Assembly (NCBI RefSeq): GCF_040276085.1
Contig: NZ_JBELOK010000009.1
Coordinates: 62,001 to 126,000, forward strand
Direction of reading: 5' to 3'
Source of the DNA: Castellaniella sp040276085
GTDB lineage: Bacteria; Pseudomonadota; Gammaproteobacteria; Burkholderiales; Burkholderiaceae_B
Length of the DNA stretch: 64,000 nt
The position numbers were made by a program, and so were the translations under genes. A model generated the notes under the pieces. The model saw only the letters and a list, made by a program, of their open reading frames with translations. It was not told where the DNA came from and made no database searches. This document shows positions 1-8,485 of the stretch, in pieces (the first letter of the stretch is position 1; each line of letters starts with the position of its first letter).

Positions 1-354
1 GATCTCAATGTTGCTGTGGATCCCCTGCGCCTGGGTGTAGCGCGCCACCGCACTGAGGGTAGAGGCAGGCTCGCCAGCGAAGCCCGCGTCGTACCAGGCA
101 CCAAAATCATGCTCGGACAGCGCTTTCCAGCTGAGTTCGGAAGCCAGGCCCGTACCACTGGAAGTACGATCGATGCGATCATCGTGTAACAGGAACAACA
201 CCCCATCTTCGCTGAGCTTCACATCGTATTCAACCATCTGATAGCCCCAGGCATGGCCCGCGCGCATTGCCGCCAGCGTGTTTTCGGGTGCGAGACGGCC
301 ACCGCCCCGATGGGCAATCAGACGGGGCCAGGGCCAAACAGAGTGAGCGGTCAT
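1..354 (-). CDS. ugpQ: glycerophosphodiester phosphodiesterase, C-terminus outside window
   Basis: Reading the minus strand from the ATG at 354 gives an open frame that runs off the left edge, 118 codons seen. It hydrolyses glycerophosphodiesters to glycerol-3-phosphate and an alcohol in the cytoplasm. The N-terminal signature LIAHRGGGRLAPENT is the GDPD catalytic motif (His-Arg pair plus Glu-Asn), followed by the metal-binding EYDVKLSEDG and HDDRIDRT segments. There is no signal peptide, which favours UgpQ over the periplasmic GlpQ type. It is divergent from ppiD. The 3' part, and so any operon partner, lies outside the window. Confidence 0.88.
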   Translation of the reverse strand, partial: MTAHSVWPWPRLIAHRGGGRLAPENTLAAMRAGHAWGYQMVEYDVKLSEDGVLFLLHDDRIDRTSSGTGLASELSWKALSEHDFGAWYDAGFAGEPASTLSAVARYTQAQGIHSNIEI

Positions 355-465
355 GAAGAAGCTACGCCAAAAGGCGCCTCAGGGAAAATGAGCTCCATTT
401 TAACGGTTTGCAGGGTGGCTTAGCATGCCCGTGCCTTACGGTGTTAAACTGCGTGGCATTTACGG

Positions 466-511
466 CTGCCGGTTCGACCAGCCGGCAGGGGCGATGGTGA
501 TCGCCTTTTTT
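466..511 (+). terminator. two stem-loops in the ppiD leader, the second with a T-run
   Basis: A first hairpin pairs CTGCCGG (466-472) with CCGGCAG (482-488). A second pairs GGCGAT (490-495) with ATCGCC (500-505) around a GGTG loop and is followed directly by six T residues (506-511). That is a normal Rho-independent terminator shape. It sits 52 bases before the ppiD ATG on the same strand, so it ends either a short upstream transcript or part of the ppiD transcripts. I found no tRNA or ORF in front of it. Confidence 0.55.
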
Positions 512-562
512 GTTTCAAGTGCCTGGTTTGGATGCCAGCCCTACTCAGCAGGACCTTCGCCC

Positions 563-2521
563 ATGTTCGATTTTATTCGCACGCACCAGCGTTTGATGCA
601 GTTGATCCTTCTGATCCTGGTGGTGCCTTCGTTTGTATTTCTTGGCATCAGCGGATATTCGTTTGTGACCGCTGATACTGCCATTGCGGAAATCGGCAAA
701 TTGTCGGTTACCAAGCAGGAATTCACCCAGGCGCAACGCAATCAGTTGCAGCAAATGCAAGAAAGCAGTCAGGGCCGCTTTGATCCGGCCTTGCTGGACA
801 ACCCGGAATCCCGTCAGGCACTATTGGATCAGTTGATCAATCGCAAGGTTCAAATCGTGCTGGCCACTGATGAGCACTTCAGTGTGTCCGACAACGCGCT
901 GCGTCGTGCGATTGCTGCCATGCCGCAGGTGCAGGTGGATGGTCAGTTTTCCGCAGACCGCTACCACGAAGTACTGGCGTCTATCGGCATGAGCCCGCGC
1001 GATTTTGAAGACAGCCAACGTGCCGAGCTGGCCCTGGATACTGTCCTAGGGCCTGTGCGCGACACCGCAGCCTTGCCTACGCCTGTGCTCGATTCCATCA
1101 AGCGAGCCCTTACCGAAGAGCGCACCGTGCGCCTTAAAGTGTTTCTGGCCAAGGATCATCAGCAGTCGGTGCAGATTTCTGCTGAAGATATTCAGGCCTG
1201 GTACGACAAGCACCAGGAAGACCTCCGTCTGCCGGAGCAAGTGACTGCCAGCTATGTCGTGCTGGACGAAGCGGCTGCCGTAGCCAGCGTGGCCAGCGTC
1301 ACCGATGCACAGCTGAAAGACTACTACGAGCAAAACAAGGCACGTTACGTTGTGCCTGCGCGCTATAACGTCAGCCATATCCTTGTAAAGCTGCCATCGG
1401 GTGCTTCGGATGAAGCCAGCAAGGCTGCGCTCAGCCGCGCCGAAGACATTAGCCAGCGGGCCAAGGCCGACCCCAGCCAGTTTGCCGAGCTCGCCCGCAA
1501 GGAGTCCCAGGACGCAGGAACCGCCCGTAATGGCGGCGAACTCGGTTGGATTCAGCGCGGCACCTTGCCCTTGGCCATGGAGCAGGTGGTCTTTGCACTC
1601 AAGCAGGGCGAGATCTCCGAGCCCGTGAAGGGGCCGGATGGCTATCACATCTTTATGGCCAACCAGGTTGAGCCCGAAAAAGGCGAAACCTTTGACGAAG
1701 CGCGCAGCAAGGTAGAAACCGAAGTGCGCCGCCAGTTGGCAGCCGACCGCTTTGCCGATATGGCCACCAAGCTCACCAGCCTGGTGTACGATAACCCCAC
1801 CAGCCTCGAGCCCGCCGCCAAAGAGCTGGGCTTGCAATTGCGTTCGGCCACTGGTATTGCGCGAGATCGCCTGCTAAGCAAGGACGAAGCCGGCCCCGAT
1901 TCAGCCACAGCCAGTAACGATGCGGCTGTGCTGGGCGATGTCCGGGTGCGTCAGGCACTGTTTAGTCGCCAGGTGCTTGGCGACAAGCAAAACTCGGGGG
2001 TGATTGAAATTTCACCGGACACCATGGTGGTGGTGCGCGTCAAGCAGGTTATCCCTTCGCATGTGCCCAAACTGGACAAGGTAAAAGATCATATCCGCAC
2101 ACAGCTGACCAGCCAACGGGCACAGGCGGCGGCTGTCGCTGAAGGCGAAAAAGCCTTGTCGGCACTGCAGGCTGACGCCAGTTCGGCAGAAGGCTTCGAG
2201 GATGCCATCACCATCAGCCGTCTGGATTCTGCCGGTCTCGGAAAATCTGTGCTGGACGCCGCATTTTCTGTGTCGCAAGACAAATTGCCAGCGTTTGGTG
2301 GCGTCACGCTGCCGGATGCCTACGCGATTGTTCGGGTGGATGCGGTTAAACCTGGCACCATCGACAAGCCCGCCCTGGACGGCCTGGCTGCCCAGTTGGG
2401 GCGCGTATGGGGTGAAATTGAACAACAAGCCCTGATGGTTGATTTACGCAAAGCGCTTAATGTGAAAATCACCGAAGAAGGCAAAGCCCTGATCCAGAAC
2501 GGCGACAGCGGCAACAGCTGA
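563..2521 (+). CDS. ppiD: PpiD-like peptidyl-prolyl isomerase/periplasmic chaperone
   Basis: 652 residues. It is anchored in the inner membrane by one N-terminal helix (about residues 12-36) with the rest in the periplasm, where PpiD/SurA proteins help newly exported outer-membrane proteins. A SurA_N-like region follows the anchor. A parvulin (PPIC) domain lies near residues 265-375, with its typical SHILVK and NGGELGWIQRG segments, and a PPIC-like/C-terminal region follows. The start at 563 (MFDFIRTHQR) is the family start; the frame stays open upstream to 425 but that extension has no homology to the family. It stands alone, convergent with spoT. Confidence 0.92.
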   Translation: MFDFIRTHQRLMQLILLILVVPSFVFLGISGYSFVTADTAIAEIGKLSVTKQEFTQAQRNQLQQMQESSQGRFDPALLDNPESRQALLDQLINRKVQIVLATDEHFSVSDNALRRAIAAMPQVQVDGQFSADRYHEVLASIGMSPRDFEDSQRAELALDTVLGPVRDTAALPTPVLDSIKRALTEERTVRLKVFLAKDHQQSVQISAEDIQAWYDKHQEDLRLPEQVTASYVVLDEAAAVASVASVTDAQLKDYYEQNKARYVVPARYNVSHILVKLPSGASDEASKAALSRAEDISQRAKADPSQFAELARKESQDAGTARNGGELGWIQRGTLPLAMEQVVFALKQGEISEPVKGPDGYHIFMANQVEPEKGETFDEARSKVETEVRRQLAADRFADMATKLTSLVYDNPTSLEPAAKELGLQLRSATGIARDRLLSKDEAGPDSATASNDAAVLGDVRVRQALFSRQVLGDKQNSGVIEISPDTMVVVRVKQVIPSHVPKLDKVKDHIRTQLTSQRAQAAAVAEGEKALSALQADASSAEGFEDAITISRLDSAGLGKSVLDAAFSVSQDKLPAFGGVTLPDAYAIVRVDAVKPGTIDKPALDGLAAQLGRVWGEIEQQALMVDLRKALNVKITEEGKALIQNGDSGNS

Positions 2522-2593
2522 GCATTGCCCATCCGCCTGGCGTCTTCACCGACACGGGCGGATCGACTGCTTGGGGTTTTCTATCCCAGGCAG

Positions 2594-4858
2594 CTATCCC
2601 TTGGCACGAACAATCTTTTGCACCTGAGGAACATGCCGGATTGCCCGGATGACCTGAGCCAGGTGCTTGCGGCTGTCGACCTGCACGGTGACATGCAGCA
2701 ATGCTGTGGCAGCCGCTTCGTCAGGCATGCTGAGCTGCGTGATATTGGAGTCTGCCTCGGTGATCTCAGCCGCCAGACGGCCCAGTACGCCACGCTCGTT
2801 AAGCACAGTAATGTCCAGGCGGGTTGTCAGGTGCCGCGCAGTGGTGACGTCCCATATCACCGGGATCCAGCGTTCGGGCTCTTTGGCTTGCAGGCGCAAG
2901 GCAACCGGGCAATCAGCCATATGAACCACCAGCCCGTGCCCAAGGCGGATACCGCCGATAATGGCATCGCCCGGCAATGGGCCACAGCACGGCGCCAGCT
3001 GTACAGCCTGACCTTCGTTGCCGTGGATAACGATTGGAGCGCCGGAGACGGCATTGAACTCGTCTACCGCCATGGCCGTGGTTTCGAGCATGGCGTTTTC
3101 GGGGGCAAAGCGGCGCGCTACCACCGCAGCCAAACGTTTCCCCAAGCCGATATCCGCCAGAATTTCGGTGCGCGAGGCGCCACCCGAGCCTTTGGCCAGA
3201 CGATCCCATTGGGGATCCGTATCGGCTGGATAGGTGATCCCCAGCTGATCAAACGCTTGGTTAAGCAAGCGCCGTCCAAACGCGATGGATTCTTCGTAGC
3301 GCTCGGTGCGCAAATAGTGGCGAATCTCGGAGCGTGCCCGTCCGGTGCGGACATAATTAAGCCACTGAGCGCTGGGACGCGAGGCCGATGAAGTCATGAT
3401 CTCTACGGCGTCTCCGCTGTGCAGTTCGGTGCGCAGCGGAGAAAAATCGCCATTGATCTTGCAAGCCACCGCATGGTTGCCGACATCCGTGTGGATGGCG
3501 TATGCGAAATCTACGGGTGTAGCCCCGCGCGGCAAAGAAAGGATTTTTCCTTGGGGCGTAAACACGTAAACGGCATCCGGAAACAGATCAACCTTGACGT
3601 GTTCGAGGAATTCGCCGGAATCACCCGTCTGGTTCTGGATATCCAGTAACGATTGCAGCCACTGGTGCGTGCGCTTTTGTAAATCGTTCAGTGAGGTGCC
3701 TTGTTCTTTATAAAGCCAGTGAGAGGCAACACCTTCTTCGGCCACGTGATCCATGTCCCGCGTACGAAACTGAAATTCGACCGGCGTGCCATAGGGGCCA
3801 ATCAAGGTGGTGTGCAAGGACTGATAGCCATTGATCTTTGGAATGGCAATGTAATCCTTGAATTTGCCTGGTACGGGACGATATAACTGATGTAGTGTGC
3901 CCAGGGCCAGGTAGCACTCTGGCAGTGTGTGCACAACCACCCGAAACCCGTAGATATCAAGCACATCAGAAAATGATTTTTTCTGCTCGACCATCTTCTT
4001 GTAGATGCCGTACAAGGATTTTTCCCGGCCGCTGACTTCTGCATCCAGGCCAGTTGCCGGCAGTGCTGCCCGTACGGCTTCTGCTATTTTGGTGATGACT
4101 TCACGACGATTGCCGCGGGCGGCCATCATGGCCTTGTACAGCACGTCGTAGCGGTTGGGGTAAATGGCCTTGAAACAGCGATCCTGAAGCTCGCGAAAAA
4201 GGGCGTTCAGGCCCAGGCGATGGGCGATGGGTGTATAGATGTCCAGGGTTTCGCGGGCTACCCGGCGGCGCTTCTCGGGTGGCACGGCATCCAGCGTGCG
4301 CATGTTGTGCAGGCGATCCGCCAGCTTGATGAGGATGACACGCACGTCACGTGCCATGGCCAGCAGCATTTTACGAAAAGACTCTGCCTGCTGCTCGGCC
4401 TTGGTGGCGTATTCAAGGCGCTCGAGTTTGGTGAGGCCGTCCACAATATCAGCGACGTCCGGACCAAATTTTTCGGTGAGGTCTTGCTTGGCAACGCCCT
4501 GATCTTCGATGACATCGTGCAGCAAGGCGGCCATCAGAGAATCTGCGTCGAGCTTCCAGCCTGCGCAAATTTCAGTGACGGCTATGGGATGCGAGATGTA
4601 GGGCTCTCCGCTTTCGCGAAATTGCCCCAGATGCGCATTGTCTGCAAACCGGTAGGCTTCACGCACACGATCAATATCACGCGGTGCCAGGTATGTAGAG
4701 GTGATTTGTTGCAGCCCCGCCAACGAGGCGATGGGGCTGGGTGCGGCCGCAGGGATGGACGCGGGGGCAGCGTGGGGTTTTCTTCTGTGTAGCCTGGGCC
4801 CTTTGCGCAACACCGCCAGAAGCCCGGACGATGCACCGCGTATGCCAGAAAACGCCAT
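2594..4858 (-). CDS. spoT: bifunctional (p)ppGpp synthetase/hydrolase, SpoT/Rel type
   Basis: 754 residues, normal for the RelA/SpoT family. It makes and degrades the alarmone (p)ppGpp in the stringent response. Domain order: an intact HD hydrolase (HDVIED, later KLADRLHNMRT, about residues 80-230), the nucleotidyltransferase synthetase (NGYQSLHT, EFQFRT), a TGS domain (about 435-500, VFTPQGKILSLPRGATPVDFA), a zinc-finger-like region with a CC pair, and a C-terminal ACT domain. The intact HD motif argues for a bifunctional enzyme and not RelA. It lies 23 bases after rpoZ, in the common gmk-rpoZ-spoT order. Confidence 0.95.
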   Translation of the reverse strand: MAFSGIRGASSGLLAVLRKGPRLHRRKPHAAPASIPAAAPSPIASLAGLQQITSTYLAPRDIDRVREAYRFADNAHLGQFRESGEPYISHPIAVTEICAGWKLDADSLMAALLHDVIEDQGVAKQDLTEKFGPDVADIVDGLTKLERLEYATKAEQQAESFRKMLLAMARDVRVILIKLADRLHNMRTLDAVPPEKRRRVARETLDIYTPIAHRLGLNALFRELQDRCFKAIYPNRYDVLYKAMMAARGNRREVITKIAEAVRAALPATGLDAEVSGREKSLYGIYKKMVEQKKSFSDVLDIYGFRVVVHTLPECYLALGTLHQLYRPVPGKFKDYIAIPKINGYQSLHTTLIGPYGTPVEFQFRTRDMDHVAEEGVASHWLYKEQGTSLNDLQKRTHQWLQSLLDIQNQTGDSGEFLEHVKVDLFPDAVYVFTPQGKILSLPRGATPVDFAYAIHTDVGNHAVACKINGDFSPLRTELHSGDAVEIMTSSASRPSAQWLNYVRTGRARSEIRHYLRTERYEESIAFGRRLLNQAFDQLGITYPADTDPQWDRLAKGSGGASRTEILADIGLGKRLAAVVARRFAPENAMLETTAMAVDEFNAVSGAPIVIHGNEGQAVQLAPCCGPLPGDAIIGGIRLGHGLVVHMADCPVALRLQAKEPERWIPVIWDVTTARHLTTRLDITVLNERGVLGRLAAEITEADSNITQLSMPDEAAATALLHVTVQVDSRKHLAQVIRAIRHVPQVQKIVRAKG

Positions 4859-4881
4859 TGAATCCCCTCTTTGCGTTTAGA

Positions 4882-5085
4882 TCAGGTTGGAACCTTGCGC
4901 AGCATTTCGGTGCCAACCTGGCCTTGTGCGATTTCGCGCAGTGCGGTGACCGTAGGCTTATTGTGGCTTTCGATGCGGGCTTCGTGACCTTGGGCAAGCT
5001 CGCGGGCACGATAAGTGGCGGCCAAGGTGAGGTCAAAGCGGTTGGGAATTTGCTGAAGGCAATCTTCGACGGTGATACGGGCCAT
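4882..5085 (-). CDS. rpoZ: RNA polymerase omega subunit
   Basis: 67 residues, the typical short betaproteobacterial omega. It binds the beta' subunit, helps assemble RNA polymerase and forms part of a ppGpp site in proteobacteria. The sequence MARITVEDCLQQIPNRFDLT is the conserved start, and ARELAQGHEARI is the second conserved block. Its place between gmk and spoT is the usual one and suggests co-transcription. Confidence 0.95.
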   Translation of the reverse strand: MARITVEDCLQQIPNRFDLTLAATYRARELAQGHEARIESHNKPTVTALREIAQGQVGTEMLRKVPT

Positions 5086-5096
5086 GAGTGTCCTGA

Positions 5097-5777
5097 TTAG
5101 CTAGCGTTATTGAGAGGTTTACGTATGCCCAGCTGCATGAACAGATCAGCGTGGCGAACGGATTGTGCGGTATATCGTAACCGGGCTGCTAGTACAACAG
5201 CCTGAAGCTGCTGTGAAGCCAGGCTAAAGTCTTGATTAATAATAACATATTCGCAGTCGGATGCATGCGCCATCTCGCCCCCTGCGGCGAGCAGACGGCG
5301 AGCAATCACCTGGGGTGCATCCTGGCCGCGTTTGTTCAGGCGCGTTTCGAGCGCCTCGATGGAGGGCGGCAGGATAAAGACGCCGATGGCCTGCGGGTAA
5401 TGCTGCCGGACTTGCCGGGCACCTTGCCAATCGATCTCGAGAATGATGTCTTGTCCGGCAGCGATGGTCTGGGCCACGCGGTCGCGCGGTGTGCCGTAAA
5501 AGTTGCCGTGCACCTCGGCCCATTCGAGCATATCACCGCGTTCGCGCATGGCCTGGAAAGTATCCACTGACACAAAACGGTAGTGCTTTTTATCTTCTTC
5601 CCCGGGACGTGGGGGGCGGGTGGTGCAGGAAATAGACAACGACAGGGTATCATCCTGTGCCAGCAAGGCATTGACCAGGCTGGACTTGCCCGCACCACTG
5701 GGTGCCACCACCATGAAGATATTTCCGGCGTGCTTGGGAGACATATCTGCGGCTTGTGAAAGGGACGATGTTGTCAT
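5097..5777 (-). CDS. gmk: guanylate kinase
   Basis: 226 residues. It phosphorylates GMP to GDP with ATP. A P-loop VAPSGAGKSSLVNALL sits near residues 25-40, followed by the GMP-binding SISCTTRPPRPGEEDKKHY block and the EWAEVHGNFYGT segment, then the lid region. The first 15 residues are an unconserved extension; MSPKH at residue 12 is another possible start. I kept the longer frame because its ATG overlaps the stop of the upstream gene as ATGA, a sign of translational coupling. Confidence 0.94.
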   Translation of the reverse strand: MTTSSLSQAADMSPKHAGNIFMVVAPSGAGKSSLVNALLAQDDTLSLSISCTTRPPRPGEEDKKHYRFVSVDTFQAMRERGDMLEWAEVHGNFYGTPRDRVAQTIAAGQDIILEIDWQGARQVRQHYPQAIGVFILPPSIEALETRLNKRGQDAPQVIARRLLAAGGEMAHASDCEYVIINQDFSLASQQLQAVVLAARLRYTAQSVRHADLFMQLGIRKPLNNAS

Positions 5778-6106
5778 GATACCGCCGGCGTATCTGGCGA
5801 CTGACCAAACTCAGCCAAGGTATCTGCATAAGCCTGGGCACTGGTGCACAGAAATACGATGGCATCGCCCGGATTCAGATTAAACAGTACATCCTGAATC
5901 TGGCTGGCGACGTCGTCGGTATCGTTGACAGCGGCTACATGGACGTCTCCCTCGCCCTGAAACTGTTGGGCGGGCACAATATCGGCAACCTGCTGTACAT
6001 CGGCTGGCCGCTGGGCCACGTATACACGAAAGGGCAGGTTTTCAAGGGTGATGTCGAGAATCGCGCCGCGATCTACGCGCGCGATCAATTGGCTGTCTAG
6101 GGGCAT
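5774..6106 (-). CDS. conserved hypothetical protein, translationally coupled to gmk
   Basis: 110 residues from the ATG at 6106 (MPLDSQLIARVDRG). The frame is open further upstream, but that part overlaps xth and has no protein-like character. The product is acidic with a regular alternation of hydrophobic strands and helices (ENLPFRVYVAQR, GDAIVFLCTSAQAYADTLAEF) and no signal peptide or membrane segment. The stop overlaps the gmk start as ATGA. I do not recognise the family. In many betaproteobacteria yicC precedes gmk; this is not yicC. Confidence 0.55.
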   Translation of the reverse strand: MPLDSQLIARVDRGAILDITLENLPFRVYVAQRPADVQQVADIVPAQQFQGEGDVHVAAVNDTDDVASQIQDVLFNLNPGDAIVFLCTSAQAYADTLAEFGQSPDTPAVS

Positions 6107-6137
6107 GAGGGAAGCAAAAACGCGGAATATCTCCGCA

Positions 6138-6920
6138 TTATATTTTGAATTGCGCCACAACAGGCGCGTGGTCGGAGGGCTTTTCCCATCCACGCGGTAT
6201 TTTATCAACCACGCACTCGAGGCAGCGGCTGGCAAGATCGGGGCTTGCCAGGATGTGATCGATACGCACACCTGCATTTCGCCGAAACGACATCATCCGA
6301 TAATCCCACCAGCTGAATATCTTGGGCGGCTGATCAAACAGGCGAAAAGTATCCTTGAGGCCCAGATCCAGCAATCGTTGAAACGCTTGGCGTTCGGGCT
6401 CTGATACCAACACATTGCCCTCCCAGGCTTTTGGGTCGTGCACGTCTGCATCTGCCGGTGCCACGTTGTAGTCACCCAAAATGGCCAGATCAGTATGCTG
6501 ACTGATTTCATCACCCAGCCAGGCATGCAGCGCCTGATACCAATCCAGCTTGTACGCATATTTATCGCTGCCCACCGACTGCCCATTGGGGCAATAGGCA
6601 CTGATGACACGCACCGCCTGGCCCTGGATATCCGTTATGGTGGCGGCGATGATCCGTTGTTGCGGGTCTTCGTAACCAGGGATATTGCGTTGCACATCCA
6701 GAGGTGGCGTCTTGCTGATGATAGCCACCCCGTTGTATGTCTTTTGCCCGGCCCAGCAGGCGTGATAGCCCGCCACCCGCAACGCAGCATCGGGGAAGCG
6801 CTCGTCTGGCAATTTCAGCTCTTGCAGACAGAGGGCATCCACCGGGTTGGCATGCAACCAGTCGAGCACATGGCCCAGACGGACGTTAAGCGAATTGACG
6901 TTCCAGGTGGCGAGTTTCAT
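6138..6920 (-). CDS. xth: exodeoxyribonuclease III (AP endonuclease)
   Basis: 260 residues. A base-excision-repair AP endonuclease and 3'-5' exonuclease of the endonuclease/exonuclease/phosphatase fold. Family motifs appear in order: MKLATWNVNSLNVR, LCLQELKLPDERFP (metal-binding Glu), ISAYCPNGQ, LGDYNVAP, WWDYR and the terminal GWEKPSDHAPVVAQF with the catalytic Asp-His. It matters for the island because its first 17 bases form the integration target: the start codon and first codons are the left repeat, so the mobile element now supplies all upstream control sequence. Confidence 0.95.
   Translation of the reverse strand: MKLATWNVNSLNVRLGHVLDWLHANPVDALCLQELKLPDERFPDAALRVAGYHACWAGQKTYNGVAIISKTPPLDVQRNIPGYEDPQQRIIAATITDIQGQAVRVISAYCPNGQSVGSDKYAYKLDWYQALHAWLGDEISQHTDLAILGDYNVAPADADVHDPKAWEGNVLVSEPERQAFQRLLDLGLKDTFRLFDQPPKIFSWWDYRMMSFRRNAGVRIDHILASPDLASRCLECVVDKIPRGWEKPSDHAPVVAQFKI
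6904..6920. repeat. left attachment repeat within the 5' end of xth
   Basis: CAGGTGGCGAGTTTCAT, read on the minus strand as the ATG and first codons of xth. It is repeated exactly at 60798-60814. The integrase site overlaps a protein gene, not a tRNA gene, and insertion keeps the coding sequence intact on the left side. Confidence 0.85.
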
Positions 6921-6982
6921 GCGATGAGTATTACTTTTGTTAATCAGATAGTTATCACATCAGCACAAGCCGCGTTTTTGCT

Positions 6983-7004
6983 CTAGCTACCCACCTGGCT
7001 ACCC
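6983..7004. promoter_or_regulatory. putative integrase/excisionase arm-type site, left end
   Basis: A 22-bp block beginning CTAGCTACCCACC recurs with one mismatch at 60655-60676 near the other end of the element. Within the block the unit CTAGCTACCC is followed by a near copy. A short sequence shared only by the two element ends, 60-140 bp inside each att repeat, is what arm-type binding sites of P4-like integrases look like (inference). Confidence 0.5.
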
Positions 7005-7057
7005 AGTTTGAACCCGGTGGGCGTTTTTCTCTGTGTTGCGTGAATACGACTATGGTA

Positions 7058-7285
7058 TCAGCACGGCGTCTTGTTTCGCTCGATCATGGCATGGAGGCTG
7101 GTGGCGGTGATGCCGCTGGAGCGCTTGCCGATCTTGACCAGCTCCAGCTCGCCGTCATGCACCAGTCGATAGATGGTGGAGCGTGAGACCCCCAGTTTTG
7201 CCTCCGCCACGTTGATGCGGTAAAGCAGCGCCCGTGTTGCTGGGCGGTGGGGAGGGTGAGCGGTGAAGGTGCGTGCTACTGTCAT
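7058..7285 (-). CDS. AlpA-family excisionase / helix-turn-helix regulator
   Basis: 75 residues from the ATG at 7285. The core LLYRINVAEAKLGVSRSTIYRLVHDGELELVKIGKRSSGIT is split here only by its natural turns: a MerR/AlpA-type winged helix-turn-helix of the kind used as excisionases (recombination directionality factors) or as activators of integrase genes. It is the first gene inside the left end, 138 bp from the att repeat. A decayed copy of its 3' end is found outside the right end. The upstream frame extension to 7345 has no matching character. Confidence 0.8.
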   Translation of the reverse strand: MTVARTFTAHPPHRPATRALLYRINVAEAKLGVSRSTIYRLVHDGELELVKIGKRSSGITATSLHAMIERNKTPC

Positions 7286-8152
7286 AAGTCGATCCTTTCG
7301 GGATGGCTGGTAAAAATAGGGGTTCGAAAATGTAAGTACGGGCACTTTGGTAGATGCCCGGAGGGACGCCTGCCAAAGCGGGCTCGCCGGAGCCCTGGGG
7401 GCCGACCCGCCAAGATGCCGCGATGGGGGTCGGGTGCTTGGATCACCCCCGGTAGGGCCAGACGCTGGCCCGCCGGTGGCGGCTCGTCTGGATGCCGGGG
7501 ACTGCGGTCTTTCCCGCTGTCGTCAAAGGATTACGTCGCCATCCCTGAGTTTGGGCATTCATATGAATGCACCGGGCGCGTCCCGTTGTGGGAAGTCCTC
7601 GCCGCACGCGGCCATCCATGCCCCACGCGAGGGGCTGGCTGTGATTGGCGGATTTCATCGGTTTTGCTTCAACCCCGATGCCTTACAGGTTGCTGCGCAG
7701 TCGCGTGCCGCGTGATCGGGCAGGGCGCAGTATTCATCGCTTGTTGCTTGTTAAAGAGCTGGTCTGCGTTGAGCAGTTAAAGCTATTGTCAGCATTTTGA
7801 TTAGTTTTGTCAATAGGTAATCAGCTGATTGATTTTTCAAGCAATTCAAGGTTCTACTGGAGGGTGCTAAAGCTTAGCGAATACCACTACGAGTGGAGGA
7901 TACGAGGCCAGGGCAAATTGTTTACGGCTGTGACTATCCCGCGGCAAACGAAAGATCATAAAATCGTCAGTCCCCCAGGGGGGCAGGAAAAACGCTTGGT
8001 TCAGATCGGTGCAGATTGTTTCATGCGATGAATGCCGTTTTCTGACCTGCAGTTACAAATTGACTAGCCGGTGCTGAACTTTGGCGCTGCAAAACGGCAC
8101 AAATAAACAACGCGTCGTCATATCTTAATAACGAATTTATCTAATAAAATCC
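7286..8152. other. noncoding stretch at the left end, GC-rich then AT-rich, with hairpins
   Basis: No convincing gene was found. From 7340 to 7700 the DNA is GC-rich with short stem-loops, such as GGGCTC/GAGCCC around 7380-7395 and an imperfect pairing of TTTGGTAG (about 7347) with CTGCCAAA. From about 7740 to 8150 it turns AT-rich, as expected for promoters of the regulator at 8153. Frames here (for example 7807-8031) lack recognisable domains and good start signals. It could hold a structured RNA, recombination sites or gene debris. Confidence 0.4.
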
Positions 8153-8416
8153 ATGTTAAACACATGGTTATGGAAGCATATGCGGGATTTTCAGCCTGTT
8201 CGTGATGCCTGTGAAGTGATGGGCGGGATGACCCCATTGGCCAAGAAGTTAGGGTTACCTGTACAGGTAGTCAGCAGCTGGGCGGCAGGTACACGTCCGG
8301 TGCCAATCATCCGCTGTGTGGAGATCGAGGAATTGACGGGCGGTGCTGTCACTCGGAAGCAGCTGCGTCCGGATGACTGGTGGCAGATCTGGCCGGAGTT
8401 GCGGGGGGAGGATTGA
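8153..8416 (+). CDS. Cro/YdaS-like helix-turn-helix regulator
   Basis: 87 residues from the first ATG, or 78 from the ATG at 8180, which has a nearby GGAAG. The core DACEVMGGMTPLAKKLGLPVQVVSSWAAG is the YdaS/Cro-type helix-turn-helix, with ITR-like pairing residues replaced, and is followed by IEELTGGAVTRKQLRPDDW, the conserved C-terminal part of these phage-type regulators. It is likely a repressor of element-end functions. It is the only plus-strand gene at the left end and stands apart from the copper cargo. Confidence 0.75.
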   Translation: MLNTWLWKHMRDFQPVRDACEVMGGMTPLAKKLGLPVQVVSSWAAGTRPVPIIRCVEIEELTGGAVTRKQLRPDDWWQIWPELRGED

Positions 8417-8485
8417 ATCGCATGGGTTGCAGGTGATGCGCAGCGATTGCACAAGGCAAAGCAATAGAGCATCTTCGCCGGGCAC

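Noticed and set aside
466..488. Possible tRNA T-arm (GGTTCGA inside a stem)
   Set aside because: Loop length and pairing after the TTCGA do not fit a tRNA and no acceptor or anticodon arms can be drawn.
7807..8031. 74-residue plus-strand frame with many aromatic residues
   Set aside because: No ribosome site, no known domain, and codon use unlike nearby genes; it lies in AT-rich promoter-like DNA.
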